64,000 bases of DNA. Origin: Crotophaga sulcirostris (taxonomy: Eukaryota; Chordata; Aves; Cuculiformes; Crotophagidae). The DNA lies in the NCBI GenBank assembly GCA_013397455.1, contig VYZB01000239.1:614725-678724 (forward strand), in the 5' to 3' direction. The position numbers and the translations under genes are program-made. Shown piece by piece: positions 12,751 to 26,389 of this stretch. Under the pieces are notes generated by a model. The model was given only the letters and a program-made list of their open reading frames with translations. It ran no database searches and was not told the origin of the DNA. The first letter of the stretch is position 1. Each line of letters starts with the position of its first letter.

Positions 12751-15109
12751 TGATGAGGGGAGAAGACAAGCTTTACATTGTATTCCTTCCCTCTATGTCC
12801 CCTGGTCTTTTCATCATTCTACCATAAGACAACACCCAGTAAAACACATTTTCCTCTCAGCAGGTTGCAAGTTCATGTCCTTCTGGAAAAAGTGAGGTTA
12901 TGATTAATCCTCTTTATAAGTAACTAAGGCCTTGATTATTCATATAGTTTTCTGCAGAATTTCTTTTTTAGTACTGCTTACTTCTTGCAATTATAAAAGG
13001 GAGGTGAGTGTTCCCCAAGCCTCTTATTGTAGCAACACTTCCACAATGATTTTAAAAAAGTAATTCGCAAAAGTTACAAAATAAAACACAGATGTGCAAT
13101 ACCCAAATTCTTATATGTTCTTAAAGTGCCTCAGAATGAAATATTTATCACTCTCCATAAGATCTTGTATAAAGTTATTGGTTTCTGCAAAGGGCCCAAT
13201 TAGATCTTTCTTCGACTCATGCGGAGAGAACACAGCAATTGAAATCATGAGGGCTGAGACAGATAACAGTGCCTTCAGTTGCACAGATATCTACCTTATC
13301 AGCAAGTCTCCAATACTGAAAAATCATACAGAAAAAATACTTATATGAAAAATGAGAATATGATAAAGGTGATGATTTTGTGATGAAACTTGTATGTACA
13401 TGTATGAGTATGAAACAGTACTGAATACTGATGTCTTTTTGCTTCATGGTTATGCATATTCATATATTTAATAAACTTAAAAATCAAGCAAACAGATGAA
13501 CAACTGGATAGTTAAAAAGGATCAGTATGCATTGCACAATAAATGATGCCATATCTTTGGATATATTTCAATTGCGGTAAACCAACTACTGCAGATACTG
13601 GTCATCTGACATAGTAAACTGCTTATTGACATGGTAATTTTTTAGATAATTATAGCATAGGTTACCAAGATCTTACATATCCTGTGTTAAATAAATCCCT
13701 TCTCTTGACAGATGGATTATAGACTGCTGTCTGTTGAAGCTGAAATGGTCAGTTCAGGGTTCCTTGCTGGAAACAGCTTTGTACTATTCCAAGCCTGTGG
13801 TGTGGCAATACTGCACAAAACACAGTAGTGCAGGACAACAGCACCTCCTCCATTTGAGATGGCCAAACAGACAAGGGAGAAGGGGAAGAGATGTGTTTGA
13901 GACCAAAAAATAAACCAGCTATTAAGAACAGATAAAAATGCAAGTATCAATTAGAAGGCCTGCTATTCATAAACGAGACAGTCCTCCAATATAACTATGC
14001 TGGTTAACTCCCACTGAAGTCAACAGTTCAGCCAGCAAGGCTTTCTGTGTTTCACATACTTCCTCTTACAAAAAAAAAGTGAGGAAAGTGAACGTGAAAA
14101 AAAGCAGCTTACTGATTCCTCAACATACTGTCCATGAATTTTTAATGAACAAATTTTGAGTTTGTTCTCTATGCTGCAGAGCTTTCCCCACACTTACCAT
14201 TTGTAAATAAAAAAAAGGAAAACACTTTTATATTACTATTTCTTAAGACTTTAAATTATAGAATAAACCTCTTTCGCTTCAAAGTTTTACAAATCCATAT
14301 TATATTTTGAACAAAACCCTCAGATTTTATAGCATTCCTTCTAATTTATGTTGTGAGATGCACCGTGGCATTAGGCTTAAAAGCCAGACAGCAGTGCTGC
14401 TCCAAAGGCAGCATAGCAAACAAGAAAAACAATTAAATTCTGTATGTTTACAAGTGAAAGTCTGCTGTAAATAACCATGTCAAGTAGATCTTGCTGTGAG
14501 AAAGTGGGATCAGAATATCGATAAGAGGTGGCTGTGAGAAGGAAGGAATAGCAATCATCCACAGACTACAGAATGCAGAGCTGAAAGGAGAGAAAACTAG
14601 ACCTAGTCAAGCTAGGGGATAAAGAAAAATAAAGACAAAAACAATAAAAAGTAAAGAAATCCTAGTAAGATAGATTGGAGGTGGTAGAAGGTGATGGGGC
14701 AAGAGATAGATAACAATTCTGTGTTTTTCCAGGTACATTTCCTGTCTGTTTTTTCGATTTTTCTTCAAATGTTTAATTTCCCATTTATTATCTCATTTGT
14801 AGCAGACTGCTTCACACTGCCAGCATGGAATCTGGAATACACAGACTGGAGGAACTTCCAGCTCTATCAGGCCTTCTCACCTACAAGGGGAGAAAAACTA
14901 TGCAATACGACTGCTTGTAAGACCGAAGAGACAAGAAGAAAGCCAACCAAGACCATGGCTACTTTGCACCGCCCATTGCTGAACAACTTCCATAGGGCTA
15001 AGGGGTACTGCCTCCTTAGGCGCCTAATCCAAAGATATTTCCTTTTCTCCGACCATGTCCAATGCCAAATAGCATGTTAACCTGCCAGTATCTCACTTCT
15101 GGAGTGGTG

Positions 15110-15130
15110 AAGTACTTTGCCAAAGTACTT
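15110..15130. repeat. Near-perfect 21-bp palindrome
   Basis: AAGTACTTTG at 15110-15119 and CAAAGTACTT at 15121-15130 are exact reverse complements around a single central C. A further TTTG follows, so the AAGTACTTTG word is nearly repeated directly as well. It is outside any repeat I recognise. Confidence 0.85.
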
Positions 15131-17880
15131 TGAAGTCATCAGGGAGAACGTCTTCAGCATAGTAAGGCCAGTCTTTCTGATGCTCTCACTTCTATCTCAA
15201 GTGTCCTCTCTTTGGAGAAGAAAGCATCTCATCAGTGAGGAGCGTGGCCTTAAGGATAAGGAAACTATAAATAATAGGAAATAAACAATGCCAAAGAGGA
15301 GCCAGACAGCAGGGTTTATACTTTGTTAGCGTGGTCTGGCATTTAGAGATAATACAATAGCATGCATTACTAAATGTTTTGTCAGTAGAGTCATTTAAAG
15401 TAATCACATTTTACTCTTTTTTTTTTAATACTCATAAAGGCTTTTATAGCACTTAAAAAAATCTCCAGTTCCACTCAAATCTTACACTTTCTGATAAAAA
15501 ACTCTTACCATGAGAAAAAACTGGCCATAGCTCATTGTCTAATCATTGCCTGGCACTAAGAGTTTTGAGAAATCAATTATAATCACTATTAAATAAGGGG
15601 GTCATCACCATTATGCCAGTAGCCTTGACAGAAAACTGTGTTAAGAGCAAAATCACTAAATATAATTTCATACGGATATCTCTCCCGCGATCTGTATAAA
15701 TGTGGGAAGCAGAAGGAGGAAGGAAAATGATCACTGCATGAAAGCCTACAACAATGAGCAAAAGTTAAGTTGATCTAACAATGCTTAATATGGCATCAAC
15801 ACTGTAATTAATATATTAATTTCCTCCATAAATAAAGAGGGAAGATCACTGTAAGCTATGTATGCACACACACATATATCATGTACAGACACATGTATAG
15901 ATCAACTGCGTCTGAATAAAAAGGGCAACTGAAAAACACAAGACAATTGTGGACTTTATCCCCCCTGCCAGCCCTCCTCACCCACCGCTCATACAAGATT
16001 TGCTGTTAAGTTTCTTCATAGAAGCCAGGAACTAAATTTCTACCCTCTGGAATATTCACAATGAAAATCCATATAATTTCACTTGTAAATTCAGGGTTTT
16101 CTCATCCTACTGTTCTCAAAAACCTTACGAAATGGCCATCTGATAAGACTTCCAGAATATGCCAACAGTAGCATCATTTCTAAAATAAATTAGGTTATTT
16201 AAATATTAGACTTAGGCTGATATTCTACAGTAAATTTGAAGTCTCAAAATTGTCTCCATCCAAGAATGCACCTTCAGAAGAAAACAATGAAAACCAAGGA
16301 ATTATAAAGTAATAAAAACCAAGGGTTTATTTCACTTCAACTTCTATTTCCCAACATACTGCTCTGAAGCGTTGCTTGATTTTTTTGGTTTTAGGTGGTT
16401 TGGGGTTTTTTGTTTGGGGTCTTTATTAGGATTTTTGGTTTTGATTTCAGCATGCAAACCACTCATATAGGTTATGATCTCAGGAACTAGCAAAAAAAAA
16501 TTCACAAATATATGTCAGGCGACCAGCAGATCTGATGAGAAGGCCTGGATAACAATTGTGATTCCTTTTTCAGCTAGCAGGCCATCACAGTCAATATTTT
16601 TCTTCAACATACGACCCAATACAACCACACTGAGTTTCTACCCTCCTTTTGGTATTATATTGATGTGACAGCTAACACGTGCAGCTTCTTCTCAAACTTA
16701 GGTCCACAACTTTTCAAAATTTATTTTCTGGAAGGAAGTCACAGGTACTTTCTCATATTCTTAAACAACAGGAATACTTTCTGCAGTACTGCCACTGCAC
16801 TCCTACATACGCTCTTGATGTTTTAGTCTTGAGATATAATGTCATTTGTAGAAGAAAACACTCTCAAAAGACTGCAATTTAATTGCAAATAGCAGCACTT
16901 GTAGTGCCAAACTTCTTCTAAGAAAAGCAAGATTGAAGGCACCAATACTGTCCTTCCCTTTGAATTTTGGCTCTTGAACAATTAGACTTTAAAGGATTAA
17001 TTCTTACAAGCTTCTCCTGCACAAAGAAACAACAAAATACTTCTGTGTTCATTTGAATCTCAAAATGGAGGCATATTTGTTTTTATTCTGCAAACAAATG
17101 TTACATCCTTAGTATTTGACAATCGCTGTAGCGGATTAAATGGTCTGTGCAACAAGATGTACCTGCAGTCAAAGTCAGTAGAGGCAAGGATACAGGAGAA
17201 AGATAGCCGCAGGATGCAATGGTAGCCAGACCTAAAGCACTTCGTTTATTTCAACTTCTTTCCAGCCATCTGTATCTCATCTTTACAGAGTAGAAGTAGT
17301 GTCTCATTTGCCCTTGACGAGATATAAATTAAGAAATGTTGCTAACACACATTCTTTTTAAACAATTGCATAGATTCTCATTTCAAAGGACATTTTAAAA
17401 CCATTCTCCCTTACATAACATTAGCATATGCTTCTTAAGTGCTCCTGAAATAAAATTTGTATCACTACAGTCACACGGTGTTATTCTGTCTACAATAACT
17501 ATATCCGCTGCCTTGTTGTTAAGACTTGAATCAGAATTTCCTTGCTGCAAATGTTTTCTCTCTAGGGTATATAATTTTACCTCTCAGTCCTCCTGAAAAT
17601 TATAAGGCAATCTAAAAACATCCTTTATTACTGTTCCTTGTATGAATATCTCTTTTTCACCATCCCTCCTTCCAAGACGAAAATCAGCATTAATGCAATA
17701 AGCAGATGAAAACAAAATTCCTGGTTTCTTCTTAATAAGCACAAAGTCTGATTTTTTTAATTAGCCTTAAAAAGTAGTATTACTTTTAACATGTTTAATA
17801 AAAGCAATACAATGGTAGAACAAAAATGAAGGAATTACGTACAAATTATAATTTTTTTATAAGCCCTAATTAATAACAGT

Positions 17881-17903
17881 AAATCTTAAAATCTTAAAAT
17901 CTT
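17881..17903 (+). repeat. Short tandem repeat, 9-bp unit, about 2.5 copies
   Basis: The word AAATCTTAA is repeated in tandem with a period of nine, giving three AAATCTT blocks in a row. This is a minor replication-slippage tract in AT-rich DNA. Confidence 0.85.
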
Positions 17904-20705
17904 ATTGTGTTTCACCATGCAAAACTCCTGACCTTGAAATTTGTAATGTCTATCACAGCCTCACTGTTAGAACTACCATCTCTACAAGCACATGAGATCT
18001 GGTATTTAACTAAATCAACTGATCAGTGCAGCACTGACAATCATTTTGTTTTTAAAATTACCCAGTGTTTCATATTCCCAGTATACAGTTGGATTGATTA
18101 AAGATATTCATATTCATAATATTACTTTACAAGGCAGAGATAAAACTAGACATTTACACATTTTTAGAACAAACTCTACTCAACTGAAATTCCTATAATG
18201 GCTCATGTTGGCTTGAATTGAATTTCTATCTCCCCATAAGCTCTGGTTAGGAGAGATTTTGTTTTTATATGTTGCACATTTATGCACCTATATTTACTTT
18301 AAATTCTTACATAAATAGGCTTAATTTCAGAGTCTCAAAAGAAAACAAGAGCACATTATTTAACACATAGTTTAGCAATGAATGGAGATAAGAACCCATT
18401 CTGCGAATACTGATTTAGGGTTCTGACAATCCTATATGAAAACAGGATACCCACTTAAAATAGGTGATTTCCCTTGGGATTTGTGTCAAGCATCAGTGTG
18501 GAGTGGACTGGCTACAATAAAGGCAATGCTGAGCAGAGATTCCTCCTCCCAAATTTAGGTTTAATCATACTTGATTGATTGAAAAAATGATGTCATGCTA
18601 TTTAAAAGGAGTTTAAAAAGGGTAGGGTGGGAAGAAGCAACTGAGCAGCTGATAAATACAAGAGTAGTTAAGACAGTACCCATTCGGGGACAGAAAATCA
18701 TATGCCTTTAGAAACAAAGTGATTTTGTCCTGTAGATTTATCCTGGAGGACGGAGTTATGCAAGACTTAGACTTAATAAACAGGAGTCTTTCATTGGGAT
18801 GAAAAGATATGGGGTCTTAATCACACAGGACACGTGAGCTGTTCCCCATTAGCTACCACTCTTTGTATCTGTCTTGTAAAGCAAGTTCCTGCATATCCTG
18901 AACTACTCCACTTCTACACAGGACTATGGACATATTGATTAGTGATAAAACAAGGACAATTTGCAGAATGCAGCAAGCCTAAATCAAATCAGTAGGACTA
19001 CTTCTGGTCCAGTAGAAAGACTCCTATTGAGACCATTTTGCAACTAATAAGGCCTTATGTGAGGGAGACTACTCTGCTTTCCTTTATATAACAAGATTCC
19101 TCTGCTTTCATTTATGTAATATATAAACACATCAAATTCTTTCCTTCATGATGGCATATCTGCTGCTTCAGCAACAACACACCTTTTCAAAATCAGAATT
19201 TGTAATATAGAAGTTACCTTCAAGTCACTGTTTTTCCAAAATAGTCGTATTACAAATACCATCAATGTCTGAAATACTTAATTACTTAAATTCAAACACG
19301 GTGGCACAAGAGCTGAAAAAGTTTATGCCAAACTTGACTCATGAACAGGGCATATTTTTGAGAACGTTACAAGTGGCAGAATAAAGATATCAGAGATTCA
19401 GGTCAATTCAAATTTCAAAGTGAATGTTAGCAAGTCTGCAGTTCTCCTGATGAGCACACATATATAGGCCCAGAGCTCATGAGGATCCTACCACACTTCA
19501 TAAATGCCCCCCCAGATATACCAAACACCTCCTGCTTTAATAATAATGATCTCAGTTCTACAGTTTACAGTTATTCCCCTCAAAATTAAGCATGGCTTCA
19601 TACAGAGTAAACAACTGGCTATCTTGCTAGAAACTTAAATGTCTAAACATTGCTTGTTTTCTAATCTAGTTTCACTAGTTTGTTGTCGAAAAAATCAGTT
19701 TTCATTTTTATGTCCAGATGGATTGCAGGCTTGGATAACAATATAAAACTGGTTAATCAACTTTGATGCCCTATTTATGTGAAACAGGGAGATTTTACTG
19801 CTGCCTGCGGTTCACCAGTGCATAATGTGGAATACAGCCAGTGTTTTATGTACCCTCAAAATTGCAAGCTGCAGCCCACTTTGCCATCAGTAACCCTAAG
19901 CCTGCTACTAACAACAGTCTCTTGTCTTTGCCAAACATAGATTAAGCTAAATCAAACTCAAAAAAACCCGCAACATCCCTCCAGCAAGCAGAATTATATT
20001 TCACTCATGCAATTTATTACTTCTTAGTCCTACTGGTTATCTTGTGTAAGAGAGCCAGTTAAAAGTCAAGAAACATCTATTTCCTAATTAATTAATTATG
20101 GCATCACTACCCACATTCTTAATGCAAGTTTTTTGCTGAAAAAAGAAATTTCTTTTACAAAACTGTAACTGTAGATCTGATTATCATATCTTGACAATAG
20201 TTCTGTTTTGGTTTTACCAGACTTATTTTCCCCAGTACGCTGAAGGACTTGCACGGAAAAAACTGTCCAAAGCTGGTACGGCATCCTGTGTTTCATAAAT
20301 CACTTGTGGACATTTATGACAGCAAATAACTTAGTAATTAAAATCAAATACTATGTCTGTTCAGAAAAGTCAAGACTGACAGCAGACAACAATTAACAGC
20401 AGATATTGGAACCATACCAATTACATATAGCTTGCAATTAAGATTATTACTCATAAATTATAATATATAATATTTTTTGCCTAATCACACGACCGAGAAG
20501 CAGAAGAGTAGGAAATTACTCATATTTCAGCAACTGGCTATGCTGCACCACCATCACTTAAGCATTGGAACCCAGCCGGTTTACCCAAAATGACAAAGGC
20601 AATACTAGGGGACTTTGACCAATGTATTCAATTATTTTGCCCTCAATAGCTCATTTCACCTATACATGAAATCTGGACAACCACCACCCATTCCATATTA
20701 TGCTT

Positions 20706-20782
20706 GGGGTTTGTTTGGGGCTTGGGGAGGAGGGGGAGGGATTGCAGGATGTTTTGTGGGGGTTTGCTGGGGTTTGTGTGGG
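20706..20782 (+). other. G-rich tract with canonical G-quadruplex motif
   Basis: Guanine runs lie at 20706-20709, 20717-20720, 20724-20727, 20732-20736 and 20738-20740, with loops of 7, 3, 4 and 1 bases. This meets the G3+N1-7 quadruplex rule. Three more runs follow at 20758-20762, 20769-20772 and 20780-20782. All the guanines are on the plus strand, in strongly AT-rich surroundings. The frame reading through it is only glycine/tryptophan/cysteine-rich low complexity and is not a gene. Folding in vivo is inference. Confidence 0.8.
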
Positions 20783-23700
20783 ATTTTTATTTGTTTGGTT
20801 TATAATGTAATATAGTATAAAACAAGTTCCTATGGAGATTACATGTTATTATTATATGTCGATTAGACTAAGAAAAGTAGAATATTTGAAGGTTTAATGT
20901 AAAACAGAAATATGCTTTATCATAAAACAAAGCTAGTTTGTATCATTAGCTTAAAATACACAATTGATACCTCTCACAGCAGGCACCACATTTTTTCTCC
21001 CAGTAAGCAGCATTCTGCCATTCCTAATAATAGAACATAAAATTTAAATCTTATTTATAGTTTAAAAGTAGTTGTAATATGGGAGGCTATAAATTCATCA
21101 GCAAAGCAGGACTTGGTATTACCTACAGGTGTCCTGGATCAGTTTGATTTTAAGGAAAATGAGATGGTACAAAAAACCTACAACAATGGGACAGGGAGGA
21201 AGCATTTGAACTGGCTCAATATTTGGAAGCATTATAATGAGTTCCAGCAGCGATGGTTTAGCAAAGTACAAATGAAGCGACTAGAAGAAATATCTTCACA
21301 GACAACTACAAACTACTTCAATCACATGGTTCTGAACCTTGAGAGGGATACATTCCTATCCATAAATTGCTTAAACCCCTTCCTACAGTAGCAGCTGCTG
21401 AACTTTAATTTTCCTGCTTTTTGCTTCCTCCATGAATCTCTTAAGTTGTACTTTTTAAAGGCAGCCAAGGTCAGGTCATACTCTCTCAATAGCTAATCTG
21501 AAATTTCTAATATCTTATTGTCACAACTAATTTTGGCCTTTGAGCTTTCAAAGAAGCTGCATCATTTTATAACAAACCATTTATTTTCATAACACCACTG
21601 CTTTTATTTTATCACACTGTGTTACAGTTTAATATTTTTAAGTACAATTCAATTGTCAACAATGTGTTTAAAAAAAACTCTTAATTGAAAAAAAAAAGTT
21701 TCTTATTGAATAAACTGCTCTCTAAGTAACAAAAAGCTGCTTTAAATTTAGTTTATTTATCAGCACATCCTAGCTACCACAAGCAATATCTAGCTGTTCT
21801 CAAAAATAATAAAAGTATGCTGACCTCTAAAAACCATTCCACACTTGTGTTTTCATTCTTTCTATAAAAATGTGCTCAAATGCCCAGCAGCAACAATCAT
21901 CTCAGATTTAGTAGCATCCACTGCCCTACCACCTTTGTCAGAGGACAGGCCTGTTAGTGCAGATCCACAACTGAAGTGCAGAAATATGCAAACTCATTGG
22001 GTACCAGGAAAATGAAGGAGTTGCAAGTCATTTAGCTTCCTTTTAAGGTACATAAACACGGGAAAAAATCAGCTCCTCGCTGATGTGCCTACCTTGTTAC
22101 TGGTACTCAAGTTGACATGGTATTTAAAACTGCTACACTGCAATCACTTTTGGGGCAATAATATAATGTCTAAATCCTCTGACACAAGCAAGAACTAAGC
22201 TTCAAAGGATGAAAGCAGCATTAATTTAATCAAGGAGAAAGGTCTGCTTTGCAAAAATACTGTACTGAGCCAAGAGGTGATTTGTTCAAAATAGCACAGC
22301 CTAGGATATTACTGATAGTGGACCGAATATGTAAAAATGTCTCCTAAAAGTGACCTCAGAGAAACCTACACAATCTGCATAACAAACAGTGAAACTAGTC
22401 CCCTTCAGCATGTTTTTGTGATTAGTTAATGACTGAACCAAGAATGTTAATCATTCAGTTATTATTCAAACAAAACGCGATTTTGTCAGAGTTTGAGTGA
22501 TGAAGCCAGAACAAATTAGAGGTTACTTCCACATGAAGCAGTTCTTTTGTTTCAAAGAGAAAGTAGGCCTTACCAATTCAGCTCTATACAGGAACAAAAC
22601 CAATAAACATTTCCTCAAATCTTTAACCTTCTTCACCAGCTACACTTCATTCCTTTGCTCTATTACTGTCTCTCTCTGCTTATCTTTTTTCCTCCCATTG
22701 ATGTCACGCCCTTCCACATCTCTCCCCTCAAAAACAGAAGAAAAAAAGTCTTTCAGTCTTTTATAACTGAAAATATGCTAATTTTGGATCATTACAAGAG
22801 CTATACAGCATTCTCCTCATTTTGTCATATCAGTTGAGATAGCTCCTCACACTGAAGAACCTAAATTTGTGCAAACCCAGCACAAGACACTAATGCTAGT
22901 GACTAACTAAATGTTATTAGCGCACAGTTACTAAATTTAGCAGAATAATTGTGGTACAGCAAGGATTCACCTTCAACTCCAAAAATAAACTCGCTAGCTG
23001 TATCTCATCTTTGTCTGTCAAAGTTAAAAAGGTCATCTGTAGGCTCCTTTTGGAAGCCTTTTTGCTCAGTGTTCAACAGCAAGGAGCTGGTGGGAGACTG
23101 CCAGCTCCAGACCAGAAGTATTTTCAAAACTAGGATCTGCAGAACTATTCAGCTTTTGACACAGAGAGGCATCTTTGCTGTCAGTTTTCATTTTTAACTG
23201 ATCCATTAATATTAAAAAATCCTATTTGAAATAACAGAGGACTCTGCCTTGCAAAAACCTGCTCTCTTATGCCCCAACATCTGCATTTCCACAACTGTCT
23301 CATTAAATCATTTCATAACAAATACTTTACAGCCTTCCTGCAATAAGATTTCTCTGTTCCTCCATAAATGTAACTCCTGGATTTAACTAATATTGAAAAG
23401 AATATGAATCATTACTTGAGAAGGAATGAGAAATATTGTTTTTAAAGATTCAGTAGTTTCAACTGTGCAGTATTTTTGCTGCTCAAGTATCAACCATGAG
23501 TAGAGGAAGTATGACTATCCCTTGTGCCATGCTGATGTGATCATTGCAGCACAGTGTACTAAATCTGGCACTACAGAAAGCCAAAAGCCGTATCTACAAA
23601 GACTCAGTGAATAAGTGATCAGCCTTCTGCTAAAAATCTCTTTTCTAGGATTAGACCGATAAGATATATCTTAGCTTTAGTATTATGTATATTTTAAACT

Positions 23701-23919
23701 CTTATTGTATTTGTCTTTTCTTTGCTTCTTTATTATAACTGCTGACATATTTCTATAATCATACAGAATATAATATACTCTGTGTACCTGAATGGCAAGG
23801 GAGAGTCAGAGCTTACTAAATCATACATACATCTAAGGAACTCTTGATTCTGTAGAATGAAAAAAATTAAGACTGTAATTTCACAGGGGTTTCTCCAGTG
23901 GTCCTGAATCAGCCTTGTA

Positions 23920-24134
23920 GTATCATAGTATCACAAGGTTGGAAGGACCTCTGAGATCATCAAGTCCAACCTATAAGCCAACACTAACACCATCCCATCA
24001 TCTAAAACATGGCACTCAGTGCCTCATCCAGTCTTCCGTTAAACACCTCCAGGGTCGGCGACTCCACCACCTCCCTGGGTAGCACATTCCAGTGGCCAAT
24101 CACCCTTTCAGTGAAGAACTTTTTCCTAACATCA
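23920..24134 (-). repeat. CR1 LINE, 3'-end fragment
   Basis: This is a CR1 remnant in reverse orientation. Read on the plus strand it begins with the inverted CR1 tail (ATCATAGTATCACAAGGTTGG) and continues with GGAAGGACCT, ATCATCAAGTCCAACC and CACCTCCCTGGG blocks. It stops at TTTTTCCTAACATCA, so it is 5'-truncated after about 215 bp. The plus-strand words ACCACCTCCCTGGG and GTGAAGAACTTTTTCC correspond on the minus strand to the last codons of ORF2 (FF..V..HW..LP-type end). No intact frame remains. Confidence 0.93.
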
Positions 24135-26389
24135 AGTATAGAACTAGATTCACCAAAAAATTAAAACTTTAACTCATATACTCAGGCTCCATTATCATAA
24201 CTATTCAAGTATCCAGATACACAGTATTGAGGGTTATTTCTCCTCCTTGTGTCTGAGAAAAAGATCACTCTATATTGGGAAACATAAGGTTTTGAAAGCA
24301 TGGTTCTTACAGTAACATTATATAAGACAGGCAATACTACAGGTACAGTTTCTTAGAATATCATCCAGGTATCAAACTTTTCCACTGAATTCACATGAAT
24401 CCTGCTACAGGCTCAAACTAGATTCAGGACAGGACTCTTAATGGCAACAAGTATGTTACAGAAGCATAAGACCAAACATGATGCCGATATAATTAATCTG
24501 AGCACCAAAAATGCAATACCTTTATGTCTAGAGTGGAACAACAATGCACAGTCACACACAGAAGTCTGAAAAGTGTTGCAGTTTCGTTAAGCAGATTTAG
24601 CAGCTCACCTTATAAGGAGAAAGAATTAGAACCAGGAAAGAATAAATGCCCCCTCCCAGTGCTGAGCTAACCATAACATTTTGGGTGCTTTATAAAGCAT
24701 GGGAATTCATAATTAAACATTGCATAAGGAGGAAAATTAGTTGCTTTAGAACAAATGGGCTGCCATGGGAATAAGGCCAAGAACATTAACATGAAATGCT
24801 GAAACATCTCTTAAAATCCTATACCTCTCTAGAAAATAGATAATGTATTTTGGGATGCAACAAAGTAATTACTTTTAAAAAACAAACACAAACAAAAAAA
24901 AACCCAAAGCCAAACAAACAAACAAAAACCCGAGCCATAATTCTTTCTGAACTTTTTTTGCAAAACAATGGTAATATTAGTAAAAGGGAATCAATGCTTT
25001 CATTCATAAGTAACTCAGGATAAGTGCAGAGCACCTGATATTCATACACAATTTCCCAACTCTAAGGTAGCACATACTAGACTATGTAGTTACTGGAGTA
25101 ACTACTTCTCAGTTTTTGAATGTTCTGTTATGTTATGTAAGTATTTACTGTATTTAATAATTACTATGAACCAAGGTACTAACAGAAATATTCTTTTCAT
25201 ATCAGATTCCTAACTGACCGGCAAGCTTTTGCATAACACAAACCAGCTGCAGATGGATCAGAGTAGAGCCACATACTGACACATCGCCCCATATCATCTT
25301 TTCCTAGATGAATATGTCAATATTAATAAAACAAAGTATTTCAACTATTTATAACCACTTATTATCTAATCTGGTTTCAATAAAAATGATGTTTAAATCA
25401 GGGGTTTAAATAAAATAAATTTAACTAACACTGTTAATTCTGTCTCTACATTATTTTATCATGTTCCATAGTCCTTCCCTTGACATCAGTGTCACTCTCA
25501 GGCATTAATTCTGTGCTTAGTCATCTGAGACTACAAAGTTTCCCTAAAAACCCTCCATTTTTAAGTTTAGTTCTTTATTGCAACCTCCTCCTCTTTAGCT
25601 TGGGTCCATTTTTATTGCAAAGCTCACACAGCCCTTAAGAAATACCATGTAAGGTCCGTGCTGTTTCCAAGTACAGGCTGTGTTTTAGAAGTTCACCACA
25701 CAGATAAAGGGTGGCTTTTCATGCTCATTTTCTGGGTATGTGCATACATCTGAAGATGGGTCTCAGTGTGGTGCTGATAACCTAGCTTTCAGTCTCTTTG
25801 GAGCTATCAACGTGATAATCTGTGCTAGACTTCCATTAACTCTCTTTGCCATGGTTCAGAGTTAGTAAGCACCAGATTTCTTTCACCGTTTTACGCAACT
25901 AACTCAACTAGAAAAGACAATGATAGTCCAGATCTCTGCTTCATCGTAAAGTGATGAAACTTTCCAGAGAGTTACAGACCTGGAGCTTATTACAACTATT
26001 GCATTTTTGCTTCCAGTACTCCCTTCAATTGTTTTGCTCCTGGTATGATATACAATTGACAGTAGCATGACTGCTTGGAGTGAAATATCTATATATAGTT
26101 GCAGGCCAATGGTGACTTTCAGTCCTACTAGCCAATGTTCTATGTTTTAAGACATATATCTGGCTAGCTAGCTAATGAGAAGGAAAAAATAATATTGGGA
26201 AAGAAGTAAAACCTAATATTTTAGGATTTAAGCCACCATTAAGTAATAGAAATGAGAAGAGAGTCTTCTGTTTAAGGTCCATATTATGTATTCTTGCAGA
26301 AACACTTCTGAACCTGCCCCCAGAGCACAGCTTGATCTGTGTCAGACACGCTTCGTTAGATATCAGAAGACACTTCCAGTAAGCTCTAA
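24135..26389. other. Gene-free stretch between CR1 copies
   Basis: No exon, RNA gene or recognisable element is seen. The only notable sequence is an A-rich AAAC/CAAA simple-sequence tract at 24879-24932. The remaining open frames are short and low in complexity. Confidence 0.7.
24879..24932 (+). repeat. A-rich (AAAC)n-like simple sequence
   Basis: An imperfect tract of AAAC, CAAA and AAACCC words interrupted by one nine-A run. It resembles a degenerate microsatellite or an old poly-A tail, but no retrotransposed body is recognisable on its 5' side. Confidence 0.75.

Larger units (their letters stand above)
4334..23919. other. Long gene-free stretch with no visible CR1
   Basis: About 19.6 kb in which I recognise no transposon and no gene. 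The longest open frames (14691-15080, 129 codons; 7614-7952, 112 codons) show no family resemblance, and their composition follows the local AT-rich background. Sub-features are listed separately: a GC-rich hairpin patch, inverted repeats, a G-quadruplex motif and two candidate conserved noncoding patches. Old, diverged repeats may be present but unseen. Confidence 0.6.

Noticed and set aside
14001..14030. Similarity to an old amniote repeat end (ACTCCCACTGAAGTCAAC)
   Set aside because: Only about 18 bases look familiar, with no extended match on either side, so a repeat call is not supported.
14691..15080. 129-codon plus-strand open frame
   Set aside because: No family resemblance, a random-looking hydrophobic start, no splice or promoter context. 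A frame of this length is expected by chance in 64 kb on six frames.
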